Shown one piece after another: positions 12,401 to 24,697 of a stretch of 64,000 nucleotides of DNA; the stretch's first letter is position 1, and every line of letters starts with the position of its first letter. The stretch is from Daphnia pulex. Lineage: Eukaryota > Arthropoda > Branchiopoda > Diplostraca > Daphniidae. A program made the translations under genes and the position numbers. The notes below the pieces were generated by a model. The model ran no database searches, had not been told where the DNA came from, and was given only the letters and a program-made list of their open reading frames with translations. The stretch spans positions 4,588,001 to 4,652,000 of the forward strand of contig NC_060017.1 in assembly GCF_021134715.1 (NCBI RefSeq), read 5' to 3'.

Positions 12401-15400
12401 ATATCTATTGTCATTCTACATTTCTTTTTGAAATTTTATTTGCCAAACTATATCCATATTCCTTTATGTATGCGATGAGAAGCTCAGCGTGTTGAAAGGG
12501 GCTTCAATGTCGTGTTTGGGAGCTTGGTTTTTTCTTATTATTATTTGGCCGGCCTTCAGACGAGCGGACAGAGACGGATCGGAAAGAATGCGTACGTATC
12601 ATCCGCAGCCTTGAGACTTGCGATGGTGATGATCACGCCGTTGTGCGTTAGGGACCGATTAAGGGGAATAACGCGGGAGGACGTCGCCGATTAGAAACGC
12701 GCCGGGCTTACAGACGAGAGCTAAAGAGAGAGAGAGAGAAATGGGAAAATCCGCAATCGTCTCTATTGGTGGCCGCCAAAACGGGAAAAAGAGTGAATCC
12801 GCTGGTTGCGTGACGTCATTGACCATATACAAATCAGTATGGTTGGAAATGTGGTTGGCTTTTATTGGCATCCACCCCGAATTTTTCAAAAAATCAACCA
12901 GACGTTCCATTGTTGTTTATTATTGCGTCGATCTTGGGGGGAATAAAAATAATAAACTAATGAACCTATTTTTAACTCGTTTTTGAAGGTATTTTAATAT
13001 CCGGTGTGTAGATACGGCGGCACATAAAAAGGCTATTCGGTTGATTTTGTCTATTTTTTTCAAAAATGGGAGAGAGAGAGAGAAAGGTCATTTGCATTCG
13101 TCCTTCATAAATCTCCATAATCGTGCTCGCAACATTTCATTTGATAGTCGGGAAAAAAAGAACGAAGGAAGTTGATCATAATTTAGACGAAAAGGAATGA
13201 TTCAATTTTTCGCTGTCTTGCTGATTTCCTTTTCTCTAATTTGTCAAGTAAAAATTCCGTTCTCTCCTCGTTCGGTTCAGGGTCGCCGCTTTTACGTAAT
13301 ATCCATCCGCCCAAATTCGGACAACATTTGTGTGTGTGACGGAGAAGAAGAGTGCAATCATGTTGTCGTGTTAGCTGGTATTCATTGTGTCGCGCGGTGA
13401 TGGTGCTGGCGCAATCAGATGGATAACCATCTATTGGCCTCAATTCTCTTATGGTGGCCGAGGTCGTTTTTTTTTCTTCTTCTTTTGCCAGCGACAGAGT
13501 CGTCATTGTCCTGTGCTCTTTCCATCCTGTGAAAACGGGAGCCCTTTTATCCATAAACCACACAGATTTTCCCCCTCTTTCACGCTCGTTTGGGTGTCTG
13601 GCTGTTACTTAATGGGCGCTGGGTATAAGACTTGATTAAGACAAATCAATAAATGTCGTGGAAAATCTCTCCTTATTCTCGGAAACTCTTAGTTTCCAGC
13701 CTTTTGCCCAGCTGTGATGAAACAAACCATGCAGCGATCCTCCGAGGAACGATCGACCGGCTGGCATTCGTCCTCTCCGGCCCTGATTAAAAGTCAATGG
13801 ATCGAGCTGAGAGGATCAGCGCTGCTAGTTAATAAAGAATGAAGGCGCATTAGGAATTCCAGCTCTATACTACACACATCACTCTTGTGATTTCCAAGAG
13901 GCTTAACACACAGTCGAAAGTATTAAAGTATTAACCAGACGGGAATATCGTGGCAACTGGCAAACATCAACTTCTCTATTCATTAGCTGATGTAAGGCGT
14001 GTTTATAGAAGCCCTACACAGTGAAACTTTTTTCTGCTGTTTGTTCATCACTTGACCTGAACTTCTGAAAAAAGGTTTTCATTTATTATGCAGTTGGTGG
14101 GCCGTTTATATTCCTTGTTCTATGCGACTCCACCCCTCGTATTCGACCGTTCTATATATATTGAGTCCACTATATACTTTTCATGAAGTTTGCTGTCCGC
14201 TGTCGCTGTCACATTGTACAGAAGACTACACTCTATGTTTACTGTATGTATATAGTACTATGTGTGTCCTTTTGTATCCGAAAGCTCCACGCAGGTGCGT
14301 TGACGGCCACCTTTTCATTTTGGTTTCCTTCTTGGACGACGGGCTTATAGAGAGACTGCTGCCTTCCCTGACCGACTTGATGGGCAATTCCATTTCCAGT
14401 TGGACATTTAGGAGACGACGAGAGACCCTGAGTTCAGAAAGAACGTCCTTCTGCACAATAGAATCAAGTGGCGGCCGTCCTCCTTTTCTGTCCCTTTCGA
14501 TTGAATTCCTTTTGTTATATTTTTCGAATACCGTCACACTCGCGGTAGCTGCAAGCTCAAGAAAAGAAGAACAAGAAGGAGTGTATTTTAGTGTCTAGAG
14601 CATTCCGCCCGTACCCGAGATATTGCGCTCTGATTCCCAGTTCTCCGAATGTTATTCGCTTTTTCCAGCCGAGCGATTCTTTCCGAAAGGAATACGGTCC
14701 GAGTATGGACGTGATGGACTTTTTCAAGTCAGCTTTATACTACTATACACAGCGCTACATAGTGTACATCCCCGAGCTGGACTGCGGGTGGCCGTCATTT
14801 TTTGAAAGTGTCTTTATAATAAAAAAACTGTGGATAAAAGACATGTTCCCTGGACTATCGTTCAAGTGGCTACACGAAATTGTGGGTGCATTGTCTGCAA
14901 TTGGCCTTGGAATGGCCGCTGTCGACATCCGCCCACACGATCAAATCCAATCCAACTGGTATATCTAATTGTCCTATTCTTTAGTCAACCCGCGTGCACA
15001 CAGGTACATGTATCTACGGGCTGCAAAAAAATCAAACAATCAAGTCACGTTGAATTTTTCAACTTCATTTTTTCGAATTTTCAAATGCGAAAACATCCAA
15101 TCTAGAATAGAATCACGTTCCCAAGCAGATTTTCCGCTTTACACCACGCACCAGTTGTATAATCAGTTAATAGTCGCCGTTCGCTAAAAAAAGAAAAGAG
15201 AGAGAGAGAGAGTATAATAGCCTATAGGGCAGCAACAGCAATGGGGAAAAAAAGACTAATCTTTTCTTTTGATCTCTCATATTCTCCCTTGATTCAATGT
15301 ACTGGCGCCCACAATGACGTTGATTTGTTTTTCTGGTTTTCTTTTTATTGAATCTGACTCTTTTTATTTTTATTTTTTTTCCTGACTTTTTTTGGGCAGG

Positions 15401-17401
15401 GTCAGCAATCACAGTAGCGCCGTCACGCCAGATACCCGATAGGCATCTACACAGTTCTTTTGGGGGGTTTCGACATCGCCTTTTCCCTTTTTTTTCTCGT
15501 GTTGTAGAGCAACAAGAAAAACACTATCCTATATACTGTCAGGTTATAGCTCTGCGGACATCGGGGTCCCGAGGTCTTTGTGGTGCCTTAACAATCTCTG
15601 ATCGACACACAGCTGCTAGAGTCTGGTGATACTGTGCTCCATAAACGAGAGAGTTGCTGGCCATTTGGCCAGTGGGGCCTTCACAGGTTGGTTGAAAGAA
15701 AGAAAGAAAAAAAAAGTCCTTGAACTCGGCACGCAGTCCGTTCCTCGTTTCACGCGCCCTTGCCGTTAGTGGACCAGTGCGAGGTTCGTACGTGAGCAAA
15801 TGTGAATAATCCAGCGCTCGAATCGCCTGACCCGTATATGAGCAGAGGATGAATTATAGACCGTGATTTGTCAGTTTGCCGCTGCTGGTTTCATAGTATT
15901 CCGTGGATGGGACTGTCCTATCTAAATGTATTATTCTTTTTCGCTCAAGGTTGATGGACTTTGGCAGATGAGACGCTGAAATATGCTCCATAAACGGGCA
16001 GCCAGATGCTGGATGACGTTGCTATCGAAAAAGCTTTGTGCAGAAAATAATTTATAAAAGGAGCTAACCAATTTCGTTCACCCAGATGCAGATCAGAATA
16101 CGAATGAGTTGACACATTCCCCCAATGGAGAATATTATGCGGGCGCAAATGACGGCGACGGCCTTCACTCGTATAGATTTCCGAGGCCAGCAGGGGGGAC
16201 GGACACCTTGTTGCATCAAATCCATAAATTTAGGCGCCCATGCTGCCCTGCGTGCGCTATTGCACATTCAACACAATGCTATAGCCTACTGCTTTATAGC
16301 TACCGGGACGAAAAGATAAATCAGTTGCGTCAGCATTAGCGCTTTTATGTGTTGTTACTTTCAAAACGCTCTTGGGCCCTTCTCTCTGAAGGGTTCAGTT
16401 CTATATTACATGGCGCCTGTGGTGGTTTAATTAGTATATACTCCGCGTCTAATCTCTAATATAGTATATAAAAAAGCCTTTCATTTTTACTCTGTGTTTT
16501 TTTTTTTTTTTTTTTTCGAGATAGACGCCAAAATGACAATTTCAAGTAGACATGGGCTGACGCCACGATAGATGGCCTCCGGGATTTGATCCTATTTAAA
16601 ACATTATAAAAACAAAAACTTCAATTTTCTTTCCGACAGTTTATGGCGTTCAGAAAAACACAGCTCCCCCCCTCCGATCTCTCTCTCTATATATATAATC
16701 GTGTCTTTGATGAATGCGAGATTATTTCAGAATGTTTTTCGCCGTGATTATGTAAAAAGCCTTGCGTGTGCTTATGCGAAGCCGAGTCGCCAGCTCGGCA
16801 GCTTTCTCTAGACTCTTGCGCGCATAGGTATAACAGGCTGGCATTTGTATTGCGAAGGCGATCGGTTTTTTTGTATTTGACCCAAACGATCGAAAAGCTC
16901 CACCGAGAGCCTATACGTTCCATATCCAGACATGGTCAATTGTGTTTGCCAATTTGGAGTCGCGTGAAAAGAATCGATAATCAACCGAGAAACAGCGGAA
17001 TTTTCGTGCATATCAATTGAGCGAAATCAATACGTTTCAGGATAAGTTGACGACAGTCTGGAATCCAATCCCCTTGGTCGAACGACCTTAACACCATTTC
17101 TGCCGGTTTGCAGCTCGTGAATTGTGGGAATAAAAATAAAAACTATTATTTTTTTGTTTTTTAAATGTGGGTGGGTGAGCAGGTGGGTCATTTCGATGGC
17201 TGTCGAGTGTCGCCCCCTTCGTGAAAACAACAATCCGGCATCGCTGGAATTGACTTACCACTCCCACATCATTCTCCGCAACAGCCCCACCATCAATATT
17301 TGTGGCATTGAGACCGTTCTTAATCCACCAGCGTGTGGTTTTAGTTGAGTTGAAATCACAAGTGCTACATTATTTATTTAGTTCTACCTAATCCAAGTAT
17401 T
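6408..17401. other. gene-free stretch with many simple repeats
   Basis: Eleven kilobases without a convincing exon chain on either strand. Visible simple repeats include a TTC run near 8166-8191, A-runs near 8030-8047 and 10014-10033, a GGAT/TGGA run near 11219-11236, a TTG run near 11381-11406, GA runs near 12725-12740 and 13070-13083, and about 20 consecutive T near 16497-16516. Scattered GAGAG and CACA words are common. The many short open frames are simple-sequence translations. It may be an intron, an upstream regulatory domain or intergenic DNA of a gene outside the window. Confidence 0.55.
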
Positions 17402-18423
17402 ATGGCTAAGAAGCCATTCTCGATTGATGATGCCTTCGATGAAAATCTCGACGACGTCGTCGTACGCGTCTACGGCAGCACAACTGTCGACAAATCAGCC
17501 TTCAGTTCGCGAAATAATAGCGGTGTGAAACCTATTCCCAGTGAAGGTAGTAATGCACGTCAGCAAAGATTGGACTGTGTAAACAACAGTTTCGATGGGA
17601 CACTAACATGCTAATTTGAGAAATGTTTGCTTAATAGACAGCTGATTAAACATCTCATGTTTTGATGATTGTCAATTCTGCCTTAAATACTTGTTTGGAA
17701 TTCACACTGAATATTTACTCTTTGTTGTTTTATTCATATTGGCTTACAGGTGTCGAAAACCAAGTTACGAATATCACCACAGTTTCTCATGGCTCCCATC
17801 CACACCACACACCTGTATTATTGAGCATCCGAACAGGAATTATGCAGGATGATGTGGGTTTACCGATTATTTATTTGTTTTACGATTTATCAGCCATGTT
17901 GAAATAATTACTGCTTTTCCCCCATATAGACTGCATCCAAAGACAGTGATTCTCTCATCCATGAAAGCTACCAATACTCACCATCATATTTCGATCCTGA
18001 CAGAATTTGGTGGAAACACCCTCGTGTTAAAGAGAATTGGAAAGTTGTAGCAACTGCTTTTGCTCTTGTCATTATTGGTTTGGGTATGATTTTAAAGTAC
18101 CTTCTATCAAAGTTGTACTTACTCACAGTAAACATTTTTTTCCCCTTAGGTTTATTGGTCACAGGGATAACTGTGTTGATAATTCCATCTGGAGGAGTTC
18201 AAGGCTTAGTCTTCCTTATCATAGGAGTTATATGTTTTATTCCAGGAGCCTATGTAAGTCATTGGTTTGGTTCATTAGTTTATAGGGTTATTCACAAAAA
18301 TCTAACAAGAAAACAAAACTCATTTGTTTTTTTTTCTTCACTCTACAGCATATTGTCTACATTTATCTTGCCGTGAAAGGGAGGAAAGGATACAACTTCT
18401 ATCATTTACCTCTCTTTAATTAA
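17402..18423 (+). CDS. TMEM134: TMEM134-like two-pass membrane protein
   Basis: Five exons (17402-17546, 17750-17853, 17930-18083, 18150-18253, 18349-18423) give 193 residues, close to the roughly 195 of human TMEM134. The start opens MAKKPFSIDDAFDE, sharing the FSIDDAFE block of the family N-terminus. The hydrophilic first half leads into a W-x-x-HP-x-V-x-x-NWKVV stretch, then two hydrophobic segments separated by a short Gly/Pro-Ser loop, then the family-type ending AVKGRKGYNFYHLPLFN. All junctions are GT-AG and keep frame. TMEM134 is a small membrane protein reported at the perinuclear/ER side of the secretory system; its molecular role is not settled. It converges on the TLDc gene downstream. 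TMEM230 shares the two-helix layout but lacks these end motifs. Confidence 0.9.
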
Positions 18424-19043
18424 GCCCGGTTATGAAATATCCCAGACGCTGCCCAGCGTGCCATATTGGGGTGTTACGTATTTTGCTCGACACTCATCAT
18501 CGGCAGAGTTAGCTTTTTGTAACCGTGTACAGTGATTCATCGCTTCCTCTTTCATAACTCTCTAAGTTTTTTTGCTCAACATTTGGTTGTACATATTGAA
18601 CCTCAGCTCGGTTTTCGTTTATTTGCATTTTTTTTTTGCTCTCCGAAAACTTGGACCACTTCACTCTTGCGTTGATTTTGACTCACTAGGACATTTTCAC
18701 TCTCAGATGAATCTCGTTTTTATATTTGGACGTTGTGTTTCTGCTTGAGCAGATTGTACAGAGTATGCAAATACAACGAAAGCAATTCTGTCGGGTGTAT
18801 GTTCTTAATAGTAATTGTACAAGTGATGTTAAAAAGATTTACTCTAGCTTATCTCAATTCTCGTTTAATAGATATTAGAAATATTTTCAAATTAAAAAAA
18901 AAAGGAAAGAAATAGGTAGGACATTGGAAAGGTTTGCGAAATTTGGGATCCTCCGCAATGTGCGCACGTCAGTTTTTTCTCCACTTATCACGCATTCCCA
19001 AATTGAGAATAGTTTGGCCTGTAATTAGAAAATACCTGAAAGT
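18424..19043. other. intergenic 3' flanks of two convergent genes
   Basis: No gene is seen. AT-rich DNA lies between the ends of TMEM134 and the TLDc gene; it probably contains both 3'UTRs. An A-run lies near 18893-18903. Confidence 0.6.
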
Positions 19044-21435
19044 TTAATAACTGAAATTAATAACTGGATTTATGAAAACCTGCCTGTGGGAAGCCATCTC
19101 GAGAAGGCATTTATCAGGATGATCGTTCCAGTCTACAGCGGAAAGTTTAACGTTACGGCTCTTCTCTACCTGCTTCAATTCCCATTTCTTATGTTCCAGC
19201 TGAGACTCTCTAAAAAAATTGGATTATGTTTAAAAAGAAACCCCAAAATAAGATTGATTCTCACGTACCTCTGTTGGCTAGTACCACAACCCCACACCTG
19301 AATGGCTTCTAAAGCGTACGGAATTTTTCGGTAGTTAAGCCGTGAAAATTCCTTATCGATTTCAAGGCAAGGATGGCGATGATCGGTCCCCACTTGAATA
19401 CCAAAAGGATATCCACGAACCGAAGTGTTGTAGTACATTATGCTTTCACCGCCTTAATTAGAAAAGGTTTAGTTTTCGAACGATAACTTTAAAATTTCTT
19501 CGGAAAACTTACGATCAAGCACCTTATACTCGGGGGTCAATTGGACGATGATCTATGATTACAAGATAATTGTTAGCGAAATGTTGTAAATGATATTACA
19601 TTATAGCACAAATACGGTATTAGGTGTTCCCCAAAACTGAATCGATTCCTTCCACGCGAGGTCAACGGCCAAACAAAAAATGCGATTGCCCTCAGCATAC
19701 AGGAAAGAGACGGTAGGCCCGCGGTAGCCCATTACGTGGTGCTCAAACCGGTTTAATGACAATCCGTCGTTATCACTGTTGTACAACGTCGCCCAATTCG
19801 AAGGGCTATGTGAAGCTATCTAAATAATTGTATTGCAATGTGATGTAAGAATTATTTATCTTTGAATCATAAGCATGAATCATTCATACTGCTTACCATT
19901 CGGGAAATGAACGTGTGTGGATCCATCAAAACAATCCCATTGATGGATGGGGAGCTAGGAAGTGTAGGAGTCGGACGAGTATAGACCACCGGAAGGGTGC
20001 ATCCTAGCAGCCAGATTTGCATTGGGTGAAGCCGTGTTTCTGAAATCACCTGTTCAATATCAGCTGCAAACAAATCAAGTCAATTAAATCATCTTCACTT
20101 TTCCCTTATTAACGAGAACTTACCTTGAGATTGATTTGTCTGCCGTTGAAGGGAAAAATCGGCTCCCACAGCAGAGACCGGACTGCCAGAAAAAATCGAG
20201 AAACTTTCTCGACGAGTCGTAGCCAACACAGGTGTTTCGATATCTGAAAACATAAAACTTATATGCGGATGCGTTACACAAAAGCAACCACAAGATTCTT
20301 ACTAGTGGCGAGATCTGTATCATGCTCGACTTCTACTTTAGCTTCTCGATTTTGCTGTAAAACACGGAAGCCTACGGTCAAACGATGGACAAGGTGACGA
20401 TGCATCCACGTCACAACCCGAGGGCAATTTTCCTGCACCCAATGGACGACGTATTTTGAGCTTAAAGTACTCTTGCCGTGAAACTAAAAATAACAATGGC
20501 AGTTGGTTCATTAATCTGTAATTTTAGTGGGCGGAAATAACAGTTTTTACATACCATGGCGGTGATAACCATTTGTATCACTTCATCACTGTGGTCCGTA
20601 CAAGTCGTACTACCCAATGAAAGGTGGTAACAAGATTGAAAAAACTTATTAACATCATCATGGTTCAACAGATCATCATCACTAGCAAAAATCTATTCAT
20701 TCACGAGAAAAATAAATTAAGTTCTATATTAAAACACTTCATAGGGCTATGCAAGTAGTCATACCTGAACATAAAAAGTGAGCATTGGTTCTTCTCCAAT
20801 GAGTTGAACTATCTTTTGTGAACCAGTGACAAACTGTTCTTTAGAAAGTGTTTGTTTAGTGGTTGATTTCTTAGCGCTCTTTCCCAACTTCGAGAACTCT
20901 CTGAAGAGTGCTTGACCTAAAAAGACACAGCCGTGGCACACATATTTCTAAAGGGGGGAAATGCACGAAAATCATTTGTTTTGGTATGATTGAATTCAAT
21001 GAATTTCCATACAGAAAAAGTGGAAAGGGATATCCCATCCTTTGTCTCTTGAAGCTGAGATCGAATCATGAGCTCCTTTAATAAAAAACAAGAGCCTGTT
21101 ATAACAAAGAAGTAAAAAAACAAAGGAAAGAAACAAAAACAGTTTTCACCACTAACCTTGGCAAGCTTTGTAATTCCATCTGGTTTAGAACTGGAAGACA
21201 GTGCTGATTCAGAAAAGGATGAATCTATGCTTGCTTGCTTCTCAACAGGCACTTTTTCACTCAGGTTTGAAGAGTTGTTGCTTGCTTGATGAGCATGATC
21301 ACCTGCATCTTCTTTGTTGTTTCGCTTACCAGAAGGTGACAAAATGGGTGTTTTAGCTTTCAGGAAATCTCGCAGCGTCCCTAAATGACTTTTATCGTCC
21401 CCATCCGATTCGTCATGACTGTGTTTGTTTCCCAT
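19044..21435 (-). CDS. MEAK7: MEAK7 / EAK-7-type TLDc domain protein
   Basis: Eleven exons on the minus strand (21435-21157, 21075-21013, 20947-20765, 20692-20555, 20483-20303, 20243-20124, 20063-19897, 19819-19616, 19552-19513, 19452-19269, 19209-19044) encode 574 residues. The start MGNKHSH fits an N-myristoylation site (Gly2, Ser6), as in MEAK7 (TLDC1). A Ser-rich N-terminal part precedes an alpha-helical region with a DLLNHDDVNKFFQSCY block. The TLDc domain spans about 320-520 and contains NRFEHHVMGYRGPTVSF, a GTPNT turn and ALEAIQVWGCG. The C-terminus DHPDKCLLEMA matches the family ending. MEAK7 proteins are lysosomal membrane-associated regulators of mTOR signalling, and nematode EAK-7 acts in insulin-pathway output. 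Assignment to MEAK7 rather than OXR1/NCOA7 rests on the myristoyl start and the tail. Confidence 0.85.
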
Positions 21436-22784
21436 TGTTTTGCTTGGAAATGAAGCTGACAGTGACAGATAGTCTGTCGAAGGGGGCGAGCAGGCGAGCT
21501 AGACAAAAATTGATGAGTGACAAGATGTTTGCTTCATAGGATGAAACAAAGCAGTACGAAACAAATAATACAGATGTGTCGTCAAAATAACGATTGGGAA
21601 ATTGGGGAAATTTCCAAGGAAATATCACGTCAAGCGAAATTCAGGGCTAAAAGGCAAAACACATTCTGGTCACGTGATGTTGCGTTGCCGGATTTCCCAA
21701 ACCTCAAATGTGTGAAGAAGACAAGTTCAGTGTGCTCTGTGGCTCTGTGCTGTCCTGTCAGTGCACTCTAGTCAGTGATTCGGTCGACTGGTCAACGTCA
21801 AGACGGCCAATCTCTATTATGTTCTGTAAATACGATCTGAGTTCATGATATTGCGATCAATATGAATTAAAAACCATTTCAAATTGCTCAAAGGCAAATG
21901 CGACCTTTTCGGACAGTTATCTACGTGCACGAATACCCGGCAGTCCAATGTTCTTTGTAATATTATCATTCGTATTTAGTTGAAGTAGCATACAATGTAA
22001 GTACTATAAGTAGGCATAGCCATGCTCAGGCATAACCCCTCTATATACGTACCTACATACATTGGTGATGATGAAGAAGGGCAAATAACAGAACTAATGC
22101 ATTTATACCCGCTAATTTAGACATGGCAATGCTCAACTACTTCTCAATCAGTTTCGTGTTGTGTTTTCAAAAGTGCGCTTTTGTGGATGATCAATAAAAG
22201 TGCAAACTGAGGTTTCTCATGAGCCAAAAGATTTCTTACAGAAGTGAAGCTTGCTTTACTTTTGTTCGTTCGTTCGTTTGCATTTCATGCAAACGAATTC
22301 GCAATGATAAAAACTACTGCACAGACTTTGTCCGATCAATTGCTATGCCCCTATTGGTCCGCAGTCTCGGATTCGCTGACAAGGGAATCATAATTTTTAT
22401 TTCAATGGCAAACGTTTTGTTGTACTAATTTGTGTTTATATCCAAAAATCGAGATTTTCCCTGAAAGTTCAGGAAAATTCACGGTCTAAGTCCAAACTTA
22501 TGCTAGAAAGATTTCGAATAGACCTCAAATTTCACGAGGATTAAAAAAATTTCATTTCAGCTCAGTAGTTGGTTGTGGAGCTATCGCCTACTTCCGGTGT
22601 AGTTCCGGTACACAAAATATTTAGATTTTTGAAAGATGGCAGTCGATATTGTAATTTTCGGATAGCGAAAAAATTTAAAGTTAGTTTCCTTTTTGCTGTT
22701 TTTACCTGTTTTTGATTATATAAAATATATTTTTTAAATCTAAATGAATTTTTTGTATCAGACTGAATGAGATTCATGGGTTGC
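21436..22784. other. intergenic DNA upstream of the TLDc gene
   Basis: No gene is seen. It includes the presumed promoter of the minus-strand TLDc gene and a short perfect hairpin at about 22273-22297 (11-bp stem around TTC) carrying ATGCAAA words. The distal part becomes AT-rich and repetitive. Confidence 0.6.
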
Positions 22785-23076
22785 TGACAGAAGAACTCCA
22801 CTGATAATAGAACCCCAATATTTTAAAGAATTTTTTAAAATTTCTTTGTATGCGACAGTAGAACTCCAACGACAGTAGATGAGTAGAACTCCAAAAGAAA
22901 TAAGAACTCACTTTTTAAGTATTATTAAAACTACCCGACAATAGAACTCCAGTGCCCGGCAGTAGAACTCCACTAAACGACAATAGAACTCCAACTATTT
23001 TTTAATTATTTTCATGGCCGACAGTAGAACTCCATTGAATTTTAAATATTTTAAATGTCCGTCAATAGAATTCCAA
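22785..23076 (+). repeat. degenerate short repeats, core TAGAACTCCA
   Basis: About ten copies of a roughly 17-nt unit, approximately CCGACARTAGAACTCCA, occur within 290 bp. Examples sit near 22786, 22804, 22855, 22881, 22936, 22957, 22979, 23019 and 23061. Spacing is irregular (about 12 to 55 bp) and several copies carry one or two changes. Spacers are AT-rich and do not resemble each other. The field ends before the large inverted repeat and I do not see it on the other side. Confidence 0.75.
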
Positions 23077-23245
23077 CGATTTTAAAATTACATTCCTCTG
23101 TAAATCATAGCTGGCGGTTTATTTTAGAAAGAGTTATTAAATATAAAAACAGAAGCAGCTGTAGCCCCACGTGAAGGTCGGGGAGCTACTCTACTTAGTT
23201 AACATCAATGACAAACGTGAAAAAAACGTGAATAAATGGTTAAAT

Positions 23246-23301
23246 TACTTAATCGACCGCTAGATGTCCTGAATACTTAATCGACCGCTAGATGTCCTGA
23301 A
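23246..23301 (+). repeat. perfect 28-bp tandem duplication
   Basis: Two head-to-tail identical 28-bp units (23246-23273 and 23274-23301), each starting TACTTAATCGACC, lie immediately outside the left arm of the large inverted repeat. Perfect identity suggests a recent slip or repair event. Confidence 0.85.
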
Positions 23302-23764
23302 CTGGCAATGCCTATCATGTTGCTGCGGTAACGCCTAATGTGATTGCCGCGTTATTGAGTTAATTCTTAATTGGATTTATATTATTCTGGAGAAATAAAA
23401 TCACATATTCCCATGTAAGTTAACCTGCAGATTAAAAAACCACCATAGTTTATATTGAAAGTTTCTATTTGAAATTTCAGATGACTGTAGACTGAAACTG
23501 TACAGTACCTGATGTTGTTGCTTGCTAAAGTTGTTATAAAGCAAGCATGGCTGGTATGCTACGTGAAAACCACAAGAAAATTGTCTATCTTCATAACCAT
23601 ATGCTGAATGTTCCTTTTAATCACATCTTCCGTTGCATAATTGCATCTTTGTAGCCCGACAGTTGTGGAATCATATGCACAGTGCAGGTTAGAGTGATAA
23701 CTTTTCGACTTACTACAACAGTGGCACATTGATCACAAATTTGACTCACATTATTGTAATTTAT

Positions 23765-24550
23765 ACAGGTTCATTCATGCTGTGAATGATGAATGCTTCT
23801 GTATCATGCATGTTAGGGTGTACCTCCTACAGCAGATGGAGGATGTTTGGGAGGTAAAGTAAAGGTGTAATTGAAGTTGTGTTTTGGGGTAGTGCTAATG
23901 CTTTCCAATTAAATGCAATTTTGTTTCTCTGTTTCCAGGGAAGATATTGACGACCCTACCTGACCCTACAAAGCCAGAGTGTCATGGTTGTTCTTCACTG
24001 CTGACCTGCATAAACAGCCATCAAAAGTAAGCTGTTTTATAATCTATAAGATTTAATTACTCAATTTTACTCTCATTGTTGTCATTTATTGTACAGGTTC
24101 ATTCATGCCCGTGAATGATAGATGCTTCTGTATCATGCATATTTCGGTGTGTGGAAGTAGTTGTGAAATATTAAGGACCATATACCCTGCACTTTCGCCT
24201 TACATCAGGAAGATTTAATTAAGCAGAAACCTTCGTACAGCAGATCGAGATTGAAGGTAAAGTATAAAAAATGTGATTGAATTGCGTTTAGTTATTGCTA
24301 ATGCAGTAATGCTTTGCACTTGCAATTTTGTTTCTCCGTTTTATATTCTATGTTCTATGTTTTCAGAGAAGAAATTGACGATTCCAGCAAGAGTGTCTGA
24401 TTCATCTTTGTGTCGATGTTTGGCGAGGAAATTGACGACCCAACAAGAGCGATACTGAGAGAGCGTCGTTCTTCAGAAGTGACCTGCATCAACGCCTGTA
24501 AAAAGTAAGTTGTTTTTAGACCATATGATTCAGATGTGTTAACAGCTGTT
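23765..24550 (+). repeat. diverged tandem duplication with exon-like borders (left arm)
   Basis: Two related units, about 23765-24060 and 24096-24550, share an ordered series of blocks: GTTCATTCATG..ATGCTTCTGTATCATGCAT, then CAGCAGAT, a GAGGTAAAGTA- or AAGGTAAAGTA-like donor, a TTTCCAG or TTTTCAG acceptor before GAAGA-ATTGACGA, a GACCTGCAT block, and AAAAGTAAG(C/T)TG. The second unit carries about 80 bp more between blocks. The order of acceptor- and donor-like words suggests decayed or non-coding exons. No protein frame is conserved between the units. The same structure is mirrored in the right arm at about 29,800-30,570. Confidence 0.5.
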
Positions 24551-24697
24551 TTAATTATTGTTTATTTCATAAATAGATTCTGGAATCAGACTGAACGAGA
24601 TTTTGCTTCCGGAAGAAAAACTGCGATAACAGGGGCATACAGACTACCACACGTTCAACGCGGGTCATCTATTTCTGTTGTTGGTAATATGTTTTTG

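Noticed and set aside
22785-23076. CRISPR-like array
   Set aside because: The repeats are degenerate and irregularly spaced in eukaryotic DNA, with no cas genes; a degenerate short repeat fits better.
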